DNA of 64,000 bases from Bidens hawaiensis. Lineage: Eukaryota; Streptophyta; Magnoliopsida; Asterales; Asteraceae. The position numbers and the translations under genes were made by a program. The stretch covers positions 372,001-436,000 of the forward strand of contig JAIQDT010001093.1 in the NCBI GenBank assembly GCA_021521415.1. Reading direction: 5' to 3'. Positions 10,594 through 20,991 of this stretch are shown here, piece by piece (position 1 is the stretch's first letter; every line of letters starts with the position of its first letter). A model generated the notes under the pieces. The model worked only from the letters and a program-made list of their open reading frames with translations. It was not told where the DNA came from and searched no databases.

Positions 10594-13500
10594 TTATCTC
10601 TTCCATGCATTGTATGCGGCTTGCCTTCTGTTTATGATCACTGATGCAGCTCTCATTTTAAAGATATCAAGGGCTCGGTAATGAGTATGACCTTCAGGTA
10701 TAACCAAGTCCCTTATATCCATTAGATCTTCATCATGTAAGCAATTCAAGTCTTCATCCTTCTTGATAATCCCCAATATTTTTCCATCAGAATTTCTCAG
10801 CAAATAATGGTCAACATCTTCTTTGCATTCCACTTCAGTTATGATGCCATTTCTTTGGACTGTATAGTTGGGGCGTGTCATTCTTTTTCCAAGGCTTAAG
10901 CATGTATTCAGGTTTGACACTGGATTCCTGTCTCTGACATTCAGTTGGTAGTACAGTTCAGCTTTGTCCATTTTTATCAACTTCTCTAACCTTTTTGATA
11001 TGTGAAGTTGAATCATTCTCCAACTTCTCTTTTCTTTTAAGAAACGGAATCCCTGGTCAGCTTCTTTCTTCAAAAACTTTGAGAGATCATTCATTTGCCT
11101 ACCTGCCATCTTGTTTCTGTCTCTATAATCATACAGGTCAAGTGTGGCCATTCTTTCTAGTTGTTCTTGAGTATAATCATAAAAGTCACTTCTCACAACT
11201 ATCTCTCTTAGCTTTCTGCTTTCCATAATCACTCTCAAGCATTCAGATACAGAATCATAGTAAAGTTCTCTGGGAAGATCCACATCTGATTGTGGTCTTG
11301 ATGTTCTTTGCAGTGCAGACCTACTTGATTCACCCCTTCCACCTTCACCTTTTCCACCTTGTGGATATCTTCTTGAAATTGGTGGCCTGAAAGGAATAGA
11401 CTTCTTGGGTTTTCTAGGCCCCAAATTAAAGGTTTTAATGTAGATTGCTTCTACCATTTCAGTTGGAAGGTTGGTAAGTTCAACAATATTTGCTCCTGCA
11501 TCTTTAAGAGCTAGCAACATTTTTTCCATACCAGGAGTTTTTGACAAACCAGCAGGTACAAATCTCCCATCTGCATAGTATCTAGGGTTCTCACCTTCCC
11601 TTAGAGCTTTCTCCCATTCAGCTTTTTGGGTATAGAAGAGGTATTTCAAATCCTCCTTTTCCAAGGTATTAAAAGAGGCTTCATCCATTCCCCTTTGAGT
11701 AATCATTATGTTCCTTAGAATGTTGATCATCTCTTCATTTTCTCAAGGTACAGAAGGTTCATCTTCAGATTCAGAATTCACTTCTTGTGGAGTAGGGATT
11801 TCAACAACAGGTACCTCCTTTGACTTTTCCTTTTCACCCTGAATTCTCTGTTTCTCCCCCAAAGTCATTATCTTTCTTTTATTTATTGGAGGCTCAACAG
11901 ATGTTTCAGCATCTTCAATTTTACCTTTCTTTTCAGTTTATTGTACTGATCCAACACTGATTCTCTGGATAGGTTCTCAACCATTTCAGGCTTTAACCCT
12001 TTCTCAAGCAAGTATCCACACATGCCTCCATACTTTTTCTTCAAAAATTCAATCTTTTCAAGTTTCTCATTTTCTCTTACACACTCTTCAATCACTTTTT
12101 CTCTTTCACTGTTATACAGATCTTGCAGTTGATCAATGTTGAAGTGAGACAAATCTTTCTCTGAATATATGCGCCTTCTGAGATATTCTTTGAATTTCTG
12201 GCTGTCTCTGTTCGTTTGTTCCATATTTTTCTTGAAATCATCCCTCTCCTTATCAAGTCTCTTTTGCAACTGATCATCATCAAGATCAGCCAAATCTTCA
12301 AAACTAATTCCATGCTTTCTCAGCTTTACAACCAATGGATGATTTCTCTTAGCTTCTCTCATACTTAACTCAATATTGGCTCTCTGCTCATTAGTCATTT
12401 CAACTTGTGGAGATTCAATATTAACAGCTTCACCTCCTTTCCCTTGATCATCATTGTTTTCATCAGAATTATCAGTTTCATCATCCTCTTCAGTTGATAC
12501 ATTAACTGCATCTATCTTTGGTTCATCTGAGGGTGGATGATCTGGATTCTGTTTAGTTTGAACAGGCACATCAGGAACACCTTGAACCCTTTCACCTGGT
12601 TGTAAGGTTTGTAATGGGACTGCCCTGATAGGACTAGCATCTTCATCTGGAGTTTCAACAAAGTACTTGTTCTTGTTATCCCATCTTCCCTTCTTTGCAG
12701 ACTCAGTACCTTCAGTTGGCATAAATGTTTCCGGTCTATCCCTTTTTCTTGAGTATTTCTTTCCATACTTGGGATCATCCACATACTCCCATTCATCAGG
12801 ATTTTGTCGAATTTCATCTTTAATCTGTTGAGCCCATTTCTTTCAGCCATTGAGGCCATTGACTCACCAATATCCTCTTCAACCATCATATAGTATTCAG
12901 ATTTTCTGGTTCAGCAGTCTCATTTGACTTTGTTTCTTGTTGACTTTCAGTTTGAAACATGCTAACCACTATAGCTAAGGAATTATCAGCTTCCTCTTGC
13001 TCTTTCAACTTAATCAAGGCTTCAATCACCTCTTGATCAGCCACTTCATCAATAACTTCTTTTGCAAACTTGGCTTGGTTGATCAAGTTTTCCTGCTCTG
13101 CCAATTCTACAGGGTCCATGGTTTGGGCCAGTATCTCTCTGTCCCTTGTTTCTCTTAAAATGTTTTCTTGTTCCCTTAAAGCAGCAGCAGCAGCTTCAGC
13201 ATCTTCTGTAAATAACACATCCTTTTCTGGATAGGCCTTAACAATCTCTTCTTCTGTGACCTTTTCTTTGCCTTTATCCATCCTTTTAGGCACTACTTCC
13301 TCCTCTTCATCAGATTGTCTATAGTCATCAATCTCCTTCTCAAGTGCTTCTAATTCAGGGTCATACTCTACCCTCTTGGAGCTTTCTGGTTGTTCAGTTT
13401 CTGGTTCAGTGAGTAACAGCTCCTCAGTAGCAGTATCTCCTTCATTCATCACTTCAGTTTCTACATCCGTCTGTATGTTAGTTAAGACATCAGTTGCTAT

Positions 13501-14600
13501 ATCAGTAGCAGCTGCATTCTTTTCAACATTTGTCCTTTCAAGTTCATTCTCATTTCTCACCTCATTATTCACATTTTATAGATTCATTTTCAATCTCCTT
13601 TTCATTCCTTGCCTCAATACTCTCCTCAGTCCATACTACTCTCATAGTCTCATCATTCACATCATAATCCTGTTCTGCACCATCAGACATATCAGCTTCA
13701 TAATCTATCTCTTCAATTCTCCTCTCCTCACTATCCTCATCCTCACTATCATACACATTCAAAATCAATTTCAAAGCATCCATAGTTTCAACACTTGTAT
13801 CTATTTCCCTCACAGTTTCAACATTTTCACAAGAGTCAGTTGGCATCTTGTCATTCTCCCCCTGTTATGGGGCAGCTGAGGTCTTCTTAACCTCCTGCTC
13901 CAAGGTTTGAATTCTCACTTTTTCCATTACCAACTGATCTAATAACATGACTTTCTCCATAGTGACCTCCTCATTCCTTCTCTTCAACTCATCATTTTCT
14001 TTCAACAAGGTCAATAAGTCAGTGTCAGTGGGTAGTGTTGTAGGTTGTGATATAGAAAATAGGTCATATTCAGTTTGTTCATGGGTTGTGGTGTGAGTTT
14101 GGAAAATGGATTGTGGTGGTGATTGTGTATAAGGTGGGCTTGGAATTAATGGATCGGAATGAATTGGGTCAGATGTTTGTGGTGGTGTTGATGTATCAGG
14201 TTGGCTTATGGTTAGGGTTTGGGGTGGGGATTGAGTGGTTTGATGTGGTGGAGTTTGTGGTGGTGAGGGTATAATGGGTTGATCAATGTGTGGTGGTGAT
14301 TGTGGTGGTGAGGGAATAGGTTGTTCTTGTTCCTTAAGTTGCTCCCCCTGATCATGTGCATCAACATTTATAGCTACCCCTGCTCCTCCTTCATCTCCAT
14401 CATCATTGTTATCATCAGAACCATTATCAGCATCCTCATCATTATCTACCCCTCCTTCCTCCTCTGAGCTCAACTCAGGCACTGGCATCACATTCAAGTC
14501 ATGGTTCAACAACCATGGTAAGATCTCAAATGGAACTTCAGAATTGAATCTATTGGCAACACCTGGATTCTTAATTCTCTTGTATGTGTCAGGGTTCTGC
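10594..14600 (-). pseudogene. E1 ORF3, C-terminal four fifths
   Basis: This continues, in frame across the E2 insertion, the ORF3 that starts at 24947. Reading leftwards it has a Pro/Ser/Gln-rich segment of PSPPQ-type repeats (about 14330-14100), a coiled-coil-like stretch (LLTLLKENDELKRRNEE), Asp/Glu-rich blocks (13850-13300), a Lys-rich block with SRKRDRP (about 12750), charged helical segments, and a C-terminal part ending NAWKR at 10594. Lesions include a TAA at 13865-13867, frameshifts near 13570, 12885-12800 and 11940, and a stop near 11740. The complete frame would be about 1500 codons, much longer than the corresponding ORF3 of E2 and E6 (about 920). No membrane segment, protease or polymerase motif is seen. 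Function is unknown. The TAA at 13865 could alternatively be a natural stop with further ORFs downstream. Confidence 0.7.
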
Positions 14601-14605
14601 AGTAG

Positions 14606-15066
14606 TGTTGGTACATAGATGTCAGTAGTTCATATGTATAAAGTCTGTAATCGAGTCTGTAATATTGTTTATGTAATTGTTTGTGTAACAGCGAAGTTGT
14701 TGACAAGTTCGCTTAGGCGAACTTGTTAACCAAGCGAAGTTGTTGACAAGTTCGCCTTGGCGAACTTGTTCAACGAGCGAAGTTATTGACAACTTAGCCT
14801 GAGGCTAAGTTGTCGTGTATATAAGTAACCTACGGGTTACTGTTTAGGTTCGGTTTTTCTGTTAGTTTGTTTCTGTAATCGTGATAGCTGTGATCATTTC
14901 ACGTGTCAGTGTCGGTAATAGACGTGGTTCGAGTTATAATATAACGTGGTTTCGTTTGTATCGTGTGTTCGTGTATTAACTATTCTACGTTCGTATCTAC
15001 CCACGCAGGGATTCCGCACCTGCGTAGATAGCGATATCCCGTGTACGATCCGTCCAGGAACCTACA
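14606..15066 (+). repeat. E2 5' LTR
   Basis: It begins TGTTGGTACAT and ends AACCTACA. U3 contains several GCGAAGTT/AACTTGCGAA-type inverted motifs, then a 27-bp perfect hairpin and a TATA box. Near-identical to 23807-24267; the differences seen are at the middle inverted repeats, in the hairpin arms, and near the right end. Confidence 0.97.
14788..14825 (+). promoter_or_regulatory. E2 LTR core promoter: hairpin plus TATA box
   Basis: Arms GACAACTTAGCC and GGCTAAGTTGTC around a TGA loop (14788-14814) form a perfect 12-bp inverted repeat. Three bases later comes TATATAAG (14818-14825). In the 3' LTR (23989-24026) the same structure exists with CG pairs in place of AT pairs. The hairpin may act as DNA palindrome (transcription-factor dimer site) or as RNA structure if transcription begins upstream. 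Confidence 0.75.
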
Positions 15067-15068
15067 AT

Positions 15069-15080
15069 TGGTATCAGAGC
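15069..15080 (+). other. E2 primer-binding site (tRNA-iMet)
   Basis: TGGTATCAGAGC, two bases after the LTR end, is complementary to the 3' end of plant initiator methionine tRNA, the usual primer for minus-strand DNA synthesis in plant copia elements. Confidence 0.95.
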
Positions 15081-15631
15081 ATTTGCTCGATTGTTTGGTT
15101 CGGGATATTCACGCGGGTGTAGAATTCGTTTCATTTCGGGTGTTACCGGGACGAGTTTGTGGTGTTTTTGCTCATTCTAGCTTCCTACCAGTGTGTTTAA
15201 GCCTTCAAATCATCAAAATCGTCGTTAAAATCCGTTTTTCAGATCTGCAGAAAGTTCAAGTTCGTCAGGCGAAGTTGCTGTTCATCAGGCGAAGTTGTCG
15301 TCAGGATTCGTAGGGTTTCAGCGAAGATATAAGGAGAAGCGAAGTTATTCATAACTTCGCCTACCTCCTCAACTTCGCCTAACTCAGCGAAGTTCTTCTC
15401 AAGTTCGCATTGTTCAGCGAAGTTCTCTTCAAGTTCGCTTACTTTCTAAGTTCGCTTATCCTAAGCGAAGTTATTCTCAACTTCGCCCATTTACGCGAAT
15501 TTACAAAGGATCCAGCGAAGTTTTTACTTAAGCGAAGTTATACTTAACTTCGCCTACAGTACTGTTTCGAAGAAATTTTTCTAACTTCGCCCATTTCAGA
15601 ATTTATTCGGGTTTCTTAGTCTTCAAGAAGG
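15081..15631 (+). other. E2 leader with GCGAAGTT array
   Basis: This is untranslated leader between primer site and gag. From about 15240 to 15600 it carries roughly twenty copies of GCGAAGTT or its inverse AACTTCGC, many arranged as facing pairs. No conserved protein is encoded; a short open frame at 15041-15313 is not supported. The array resembles those in the leaders of E3 and E5 and in the ORF3 leader intron of E6. Confidence 0.8.
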
Positions 15632-18271
15632 ATGTCGTCAATCAACATCTCAGAGCTTGTCAAGATGGAAGTTGAGGCGGGGTCAGCCACAAAGGCCCCA
15701 AGATTGCTAAAAGGAACCGACTTTGTTGCGTGGAAGGATCGGTTCATACAGTATGTTAAGTACCAGGATGCAAAAATGTGGGTATGCATCCAAGATGGAT
15801 ATATTCCACCAATTATGCAGTATGAGGGTCGAGACCAAATAAAGAAATACAGTAAAATGGAAGAGGAGGAGAAGAAGATGTACGAAGCCGAAAGCAAGGC
15901 TCATGCTGCAATCACAATGGCTCTTCCGCAGGAAATCCTCCATACATTCAGAAGGTATACATCGGCTAGAGAGCTTTGGGAAGCTCTTGAGAGCAGATTC
16001 GAAGGAAATGTAGGCATTCGGGCCTCAAAGATAAAGCTGCTTAAAACTCAATTTTCAGTCTTTAAGTACTTAAAGAACGAATCTCTTGATGATATTATCA
16101 CTCGATATTATCATCTCATGACTGAATTGAGTAACTACTCCATTTCCTACCGAGAAGAAGAGATTGTAGAAAAACTTCTCGATGCTCTCCTACCAAAATG
16201 GGAAATGTATACTGTATTAATGAGGGAAGACAAGGACTTCTCTACTTATGATCTTGAAACCGCTGTCAACAAGCTCAGAACTTTTGAGCTTAATATGGTG
16301 AGGAAAGAAACATCTATAGATCAGGTTCAAGATCCAAGCATGTATGGTGCGAAAGTGAACTCCAATACAAGTTCAAAAACTGACTCTGCCGCCTACTACT
16401 CGAAAGGTGAATCGGGTGCCAATTCTTCACAGGAGGGGCATGTGTCAGTAAATTCAAATGGGGATGTTTGCTTTGTTGCGGGTGGATCTAGTGGTACTCA
16501 ACAGACAGCAAGCCAGAGTGGTGGATCTTCAAGTTCCTCAAGCAATAATTACTCAAAGATGCCAATGAGCGTCAAATCTGCTGAAGAGCAGTTTGGCCTC
16601 TATGCTTCATTTATTGCTTCATACGAAAACTATATTCAAGGAAAGGTAGTTGATCCGGCAATGCTAGATGAAGACTATGACCAGATCGATGCTGATGATC
16701 TGGAGGAGATGGATTTACAATGGCAGATGGCCATGATAGTGAGGCGAGTGAAGAAGTTCATAAGGAAGACGGGGTGAAAGTTTGTTGGTGGCAGGCCAGG
16801 GTTCGACAAGTCCAAGGTAAGGTGCTATAACTGTCAACAAAACGGGCACTTTGCCAAAGATTGCAGAAACGAGAGAGTTGAGCGTGGTCAGGGCCGGTCC
16901 CTACAGCACACTGGAAGTACTAAAGAAGTCAATGCCATGCTGTCCAGAGAAGCAGGTGAATACAATTGGAACCTGCATTTGAATGAAAATAATGAACAGG
17001 CAAATATGGCTAAGGTTGAGAATGAAGAACGTGAGAAGACTACCGGAGAAGAGAAAGCTGCTGGTAAGGAAAAAGCTTTCATGGCAGATAACGATGATCA
17101 ACGCTCCGAGGTAAGTTCTAAATCTATTTGTACTAAATGTGAGAATTTGTCTGAGCAACTTGCTACCATGACTGATCAGTATGTTCGTTTAGATGCTGAA
17201 TTTAAAACTCTTAAAGAAGATCATCACTTCACAAAAGCAAGAGAAAACAGTTACAAAGTTAAAATTAAAGCATGTGAAAAAGATGTTAAAAGCTTAAAAA
17301 CTAAACTTGCTGAGAAAATTGAAGTCATTGATCTTAGTTATGAGGTTTTAGAAGAAAAGACTAAACTGTTTGCTGAACGTGAAAAGCAGATTGCTGACCA
17401 CCAGGTGAAAGTGGTGGAACTGAACCGAAAACTGGAGCAGTTCCGAAATTCCTCAGCTATTCTTGATCACCTTGTTAGTGATCAAGGTACCTCTACAAAG
17501 AGAGGAGGAATTGGTTATCACGAGGTTCCACCACCGTATAACCATAATTACACTTTTAACCCTAGTGTACAGAAATCTGCTGATTTTGAAGTTCCTCAGA
17601 CAGTTCCTATCAAGGTTACAAGTAAAGATTCAAGTGTTAGTAGTGGCGAAACGAGTTCGCCTGTTTCAAGAGTAAATATTTCTGTTACGAGTGTAGTCTC
17701 ATCGGATTCGGATAAGTTGTCCGAATCGGGTAAGACAAAAGAGAAGGTAGTGTTACCCACTGGTGGAGATAAAGATAAAACTTCTAAAAAGAGTACTCCA
17801 CTCAACCCGTACGTCCCACCTTATGTGAGACGAACGGCTGGTAACACTGCCTCTACATCCAAAACAACATTTGAAAAGAAAATGGAGTATAGGTGTTGTT
17901 TTCGGTGTAATAAGGTAGGACATCTTGTTGCAGATTGTCCTCTGACGCCGAAATTCAGAGGTGGGAGGCCTATTAAAACTGAGCATAAGTCTACTGGTAA
18001 TTTTAATACTGTTAAAAATGAAAACCCTTTAAAGTTTCAAAATATAACTAATTCAGGTTTTCACAGAAACAAACCTCAGTTTTACAATGCTAATCACTAA
18101 ACCGTAAGATATAATACTTTCAATACACATAGGTTTGGAAGGCCTCACATTCAATCTCCAATGAGATTTCCTACTAGGACTGACAGGAATTATTCAAATG
18201 CTAACTTCGGAAAGCAGAAGTACGGGATGTATAGATCCAAGACCAATTGGTCTTGGGTCCCTAGATTCTAA
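15632..18271 (+). pseudogene. gag: E2 gag (copia-type, two zinc knuckles)
   Basis: The start ATG at 15632 gives MSSINISELVKMEVEAGS, matching the E5 start. Residues 20-240 form the copia gag domain (WKDRF, LWEALESRF, SLDDIITRYYHL). A first zinc knuckle CYNCQQNGHFAKDC lies at about 16830-16870; then a long coiled coil (17110-17450), a Ser/Thr-rich linker, and a second knuckle CFRCNKVGHLVADC near 17900. Two stops interrupt it: TGA at 16775-16777 (Arg in E5) and TAA at 18098-18100 (Gln expected). The frame otherwise runs to TAA at 18269-18271 after SWVPRF, an ending shared with E5. Two knuckles and an internal coiled coil make this gag longer than usual for copia. A perfect donor-like GAG/GTAAGT sits at 17108-17116. 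Confidence 0.9.
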
Positions 18272-18291
18272 TCATTTGCTTTATTGTGCAG

Positions 18292-20991
18292 GAACAGTTG
18301 AACAGGGCTGCCCACAGTCTTTGGATTGTAGATAGCGGCTGTTCCCGGCACATGACGGGCAACAAATACTTGTTGCACGACTTAAAACCTGTTCAGGGAG
18401 CCAGAGTTAGTTTTGCTGGTGAGAGTGGAGGAAGAATTACTGGGAAAGGAACGGTGTCCAATGGGAAGATGACACTTGAGAATGTGAATTTTGTGGAAGA
18501 ACTGAAGCACAATCTGCTGAGTGTGTCGCAGATTTGTGATAAGGAGTATACTGTTCACTTCACGAAGAATGAGGCGATTGTGTTAAAGCCTGGTTTTCAG
18601 ATACCAGAAGAGTGTATAGTGATGACAGCTCCACGTGATACAAATACGTATGTGTTGGATATGAGGTCTACTGAAATGGCCTTGGGAGAATCATGTTTGT
18701 TGACAAAAGCAAGCGAATCAGAATCCGAACTATGGCACAGGAGAATGGGGCACATTCATCTTCGGAAGATGAACCACATTGTCAAAAATGGGCTTGTGAT
18801 GGGCGTTCCCTTGAAAAGTTTTAACTTTGAAGACAAATGTATTGCATGCAAGAAGGGAAAGCAACACAAGAAATCCCATCTCACCAAGAAGGTCAACTCA
18901 ATTGCCAGTACTCTAGAACTGCTTCACATGGATCTCTTCGGTCCAGTGAATGTAAAAAGTCTAGGAGGTACTTCTTACTGCTTGGTGATCACTGATGACT
19001 ACTCGCGATACTCGTGGGTATATTTTCTGAAATCGAAAGATGAGACGGCTCAAATGGTGAAGAGTTTGATTACTAAAGTTGAGAACGTCATGAGTAAAAC
19101 AGTTAAGTTCATCAGAAGTGACAATGGGACAGAGTTCAAGAATTTTGAAATGGAGATCTTCTGTCTTCAGAAAGGAATTGAACATCAATACAGCGATCCG
19201 TATACTCCGCAACAGAATGGAGTGGCTGAAAGGAAGAACCGAACTTTAATTGAAGGAGCCAGGACTATGCTGGCAGATTCGAAGCTTCCTGTGATGTTCT
19301 GGGCTGAAGCAGTCGCTACAGCCTGCTATGTTCTGAATAGAGTGTTAACCGTTAAGAGACTTGGTAAAACTTGCTACGAGCTTATGCATGGAAGGAAGCC
19401 CAACTTGAGTGGTCTTGAACCATTCGGGTCTCCTTGTTCGATCTTGAAGACAAATTCGAAATTTGGAGAAGTAGCCGATGAAGGAATCTTAGTCGGTTAT
19501 GTTGTTGGGACTCCCAACAGGCGTGTCTTCAATACTTCGACTTGCAAGGTGGAGGTGGTATGTAACACTGACATCACAAGTTACCAACCGCCAAAACCAA
19601 GCAATGGACCTGCTGAGCTTTTCGACTATGTTAAGCTTTTTAAGTCGTTTAACGTACCGGATTTGGAGATTTCTGAAGAAGAAGAAAGAGCTGCGACGAC
19701 GATGATGCTCGATGAGGAAGAAAATCTATTGCAAAGACAGTTGATTGAAAAATGTCAACCTTCCTCATCAAACACTATCGATACTTCTGCTGCCTCAACT
19801 GAAGAAGAATTTATCAATCCTTTTCACTCTCAGCATGAAACAACCATTGATGAGATATTTTCTAATTTGGAAGAAAATTTGCATGTCGGTTCTGTTCCGA
19901 CCACGAGAATTCATAAAAATCACCCTTTGGATAATGTGATTGGTGATGTGTCCTCAGGTGTACAAACGAGAAGCAGCTTGAATGAACACACCTGTGTTTA
20001 TACAAGCATTAAGGAGACAGGAATAATCGATGAATGCCTGTATACCTGCTTTATAAGCCAGATTGAACCGAAAAATTATCAAATGGCTTTAAAGGACAGC
20101 TCGTGGGTCGAGGCCATGCAAGAAGAGTTGGCTCAATTCGAGAAGATGGAAGTTTGGACTTTGGTTGAAAAACCAAAGAATGTGCATGCGATAGGCACAA
20201 AATGGGTGTTCAAGTGCAAGAGAGATGATAAGGGGATCATTATAAGAAACAAGGCGAGGCTTGTCGTGAAAGGTTTTAATCAACAAGAGGGGATTGATTA
20301 TAACGAAGTGTTTGCTCCTGTCGCCAGATTGGAAGCCATAAGATTGTTTCTGGCGTTTGCTGCTCATGAAAAGATGAAGGTGTTTCAGCTAGATGTGAAG
20401 AGTGCGTTCCTCAATGGGAAAGTGGATGAGGTTGTGTATGTTGAGCAACCTCCGGGTTTTCCTGACCCAGACTATCCAGATCACGTGTACAGTTTGAGCA
20501 AGGCACTGTATGGATTACATCAGGCACCTCGTGCCTGGTATTCAACGTTATCGGACTACTTGCTAGAAAATGGTTTTGAAAGGGGTTTGATCGACAGTAC
20601 TTTGTTTGTGAAGAGAGAAGGAAGTGACTTCCTGCTAGTTCAAGTCTACGTGGATGACATCATATTTGCTGCATCAAAAGTCTCCATGTGTCAGGAATTT
20701 GAAGTCGTCATGAAGAAAAGGTTTGAAATGAGTGCTATGGGTGAACTAACTTTCTTTCTAGGATTGCAGGTTGATCAGAGGAAGGACGGGATGTTCATTC
20801 ATCAAACGAAGTATGTTCATGATGTGCTCAAGCGCTTCAAGATGGAGGGCAGTTCTCCATATGATACTCCAATCTGCGTCAATCACAAATTGGGTGCTGA
20901 AGTAGACGGTGATGCAGACGTGGACCCAACTCAATATCGGGCGATAATAGGTTCTTTAATATATGGCTGCTGTTGGAGGAGCTGGTGGTGA
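18292..20991 (+). pseudogene. pol: E2 pol: protease, integrase, RT (RNase H missing)
   Basis: The frame begins just after a pyrimidine-rich TTATTGTGCAG, without an ATG. Domains in order: protease with WIVDSGCSRHMTG (18320-18360), GAG-pre-integrase (LWHRRMGHIHLRK), integrase with the HHCC finger and DDE residues ([24 protein letters not shown]), then RT from [10 protein letters not shown] through [10 protein letters not shown] and the catalytic VYVDDIIF (20650). After RAIIGSLI at about 20958 the expected RNase H is absent; ten unrelated residues lead to TGA at 20989-20991 in ORF3 sequence. Integrase and RT are otherwise uninterrupted. Without RNase H the product should not complete reverse transcription. 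Confidence 0.93.

Noticed and set aside
13376..13879. Plus-strand frame of 167 codons with hydrophobic stretches
   Set aside because: Antisense to acidic Asp/Glu blocks of E1 ORF3; complementing GAx codons gives apparent Ser/Phe/Ile-rich membrane-like text.
15069..15080. tRNA-like sequences near LTR ends
   Set aside because: They are primer-binding sites complementary to tRNA-iMet, not tRNA genes; no cloverleaf is present.
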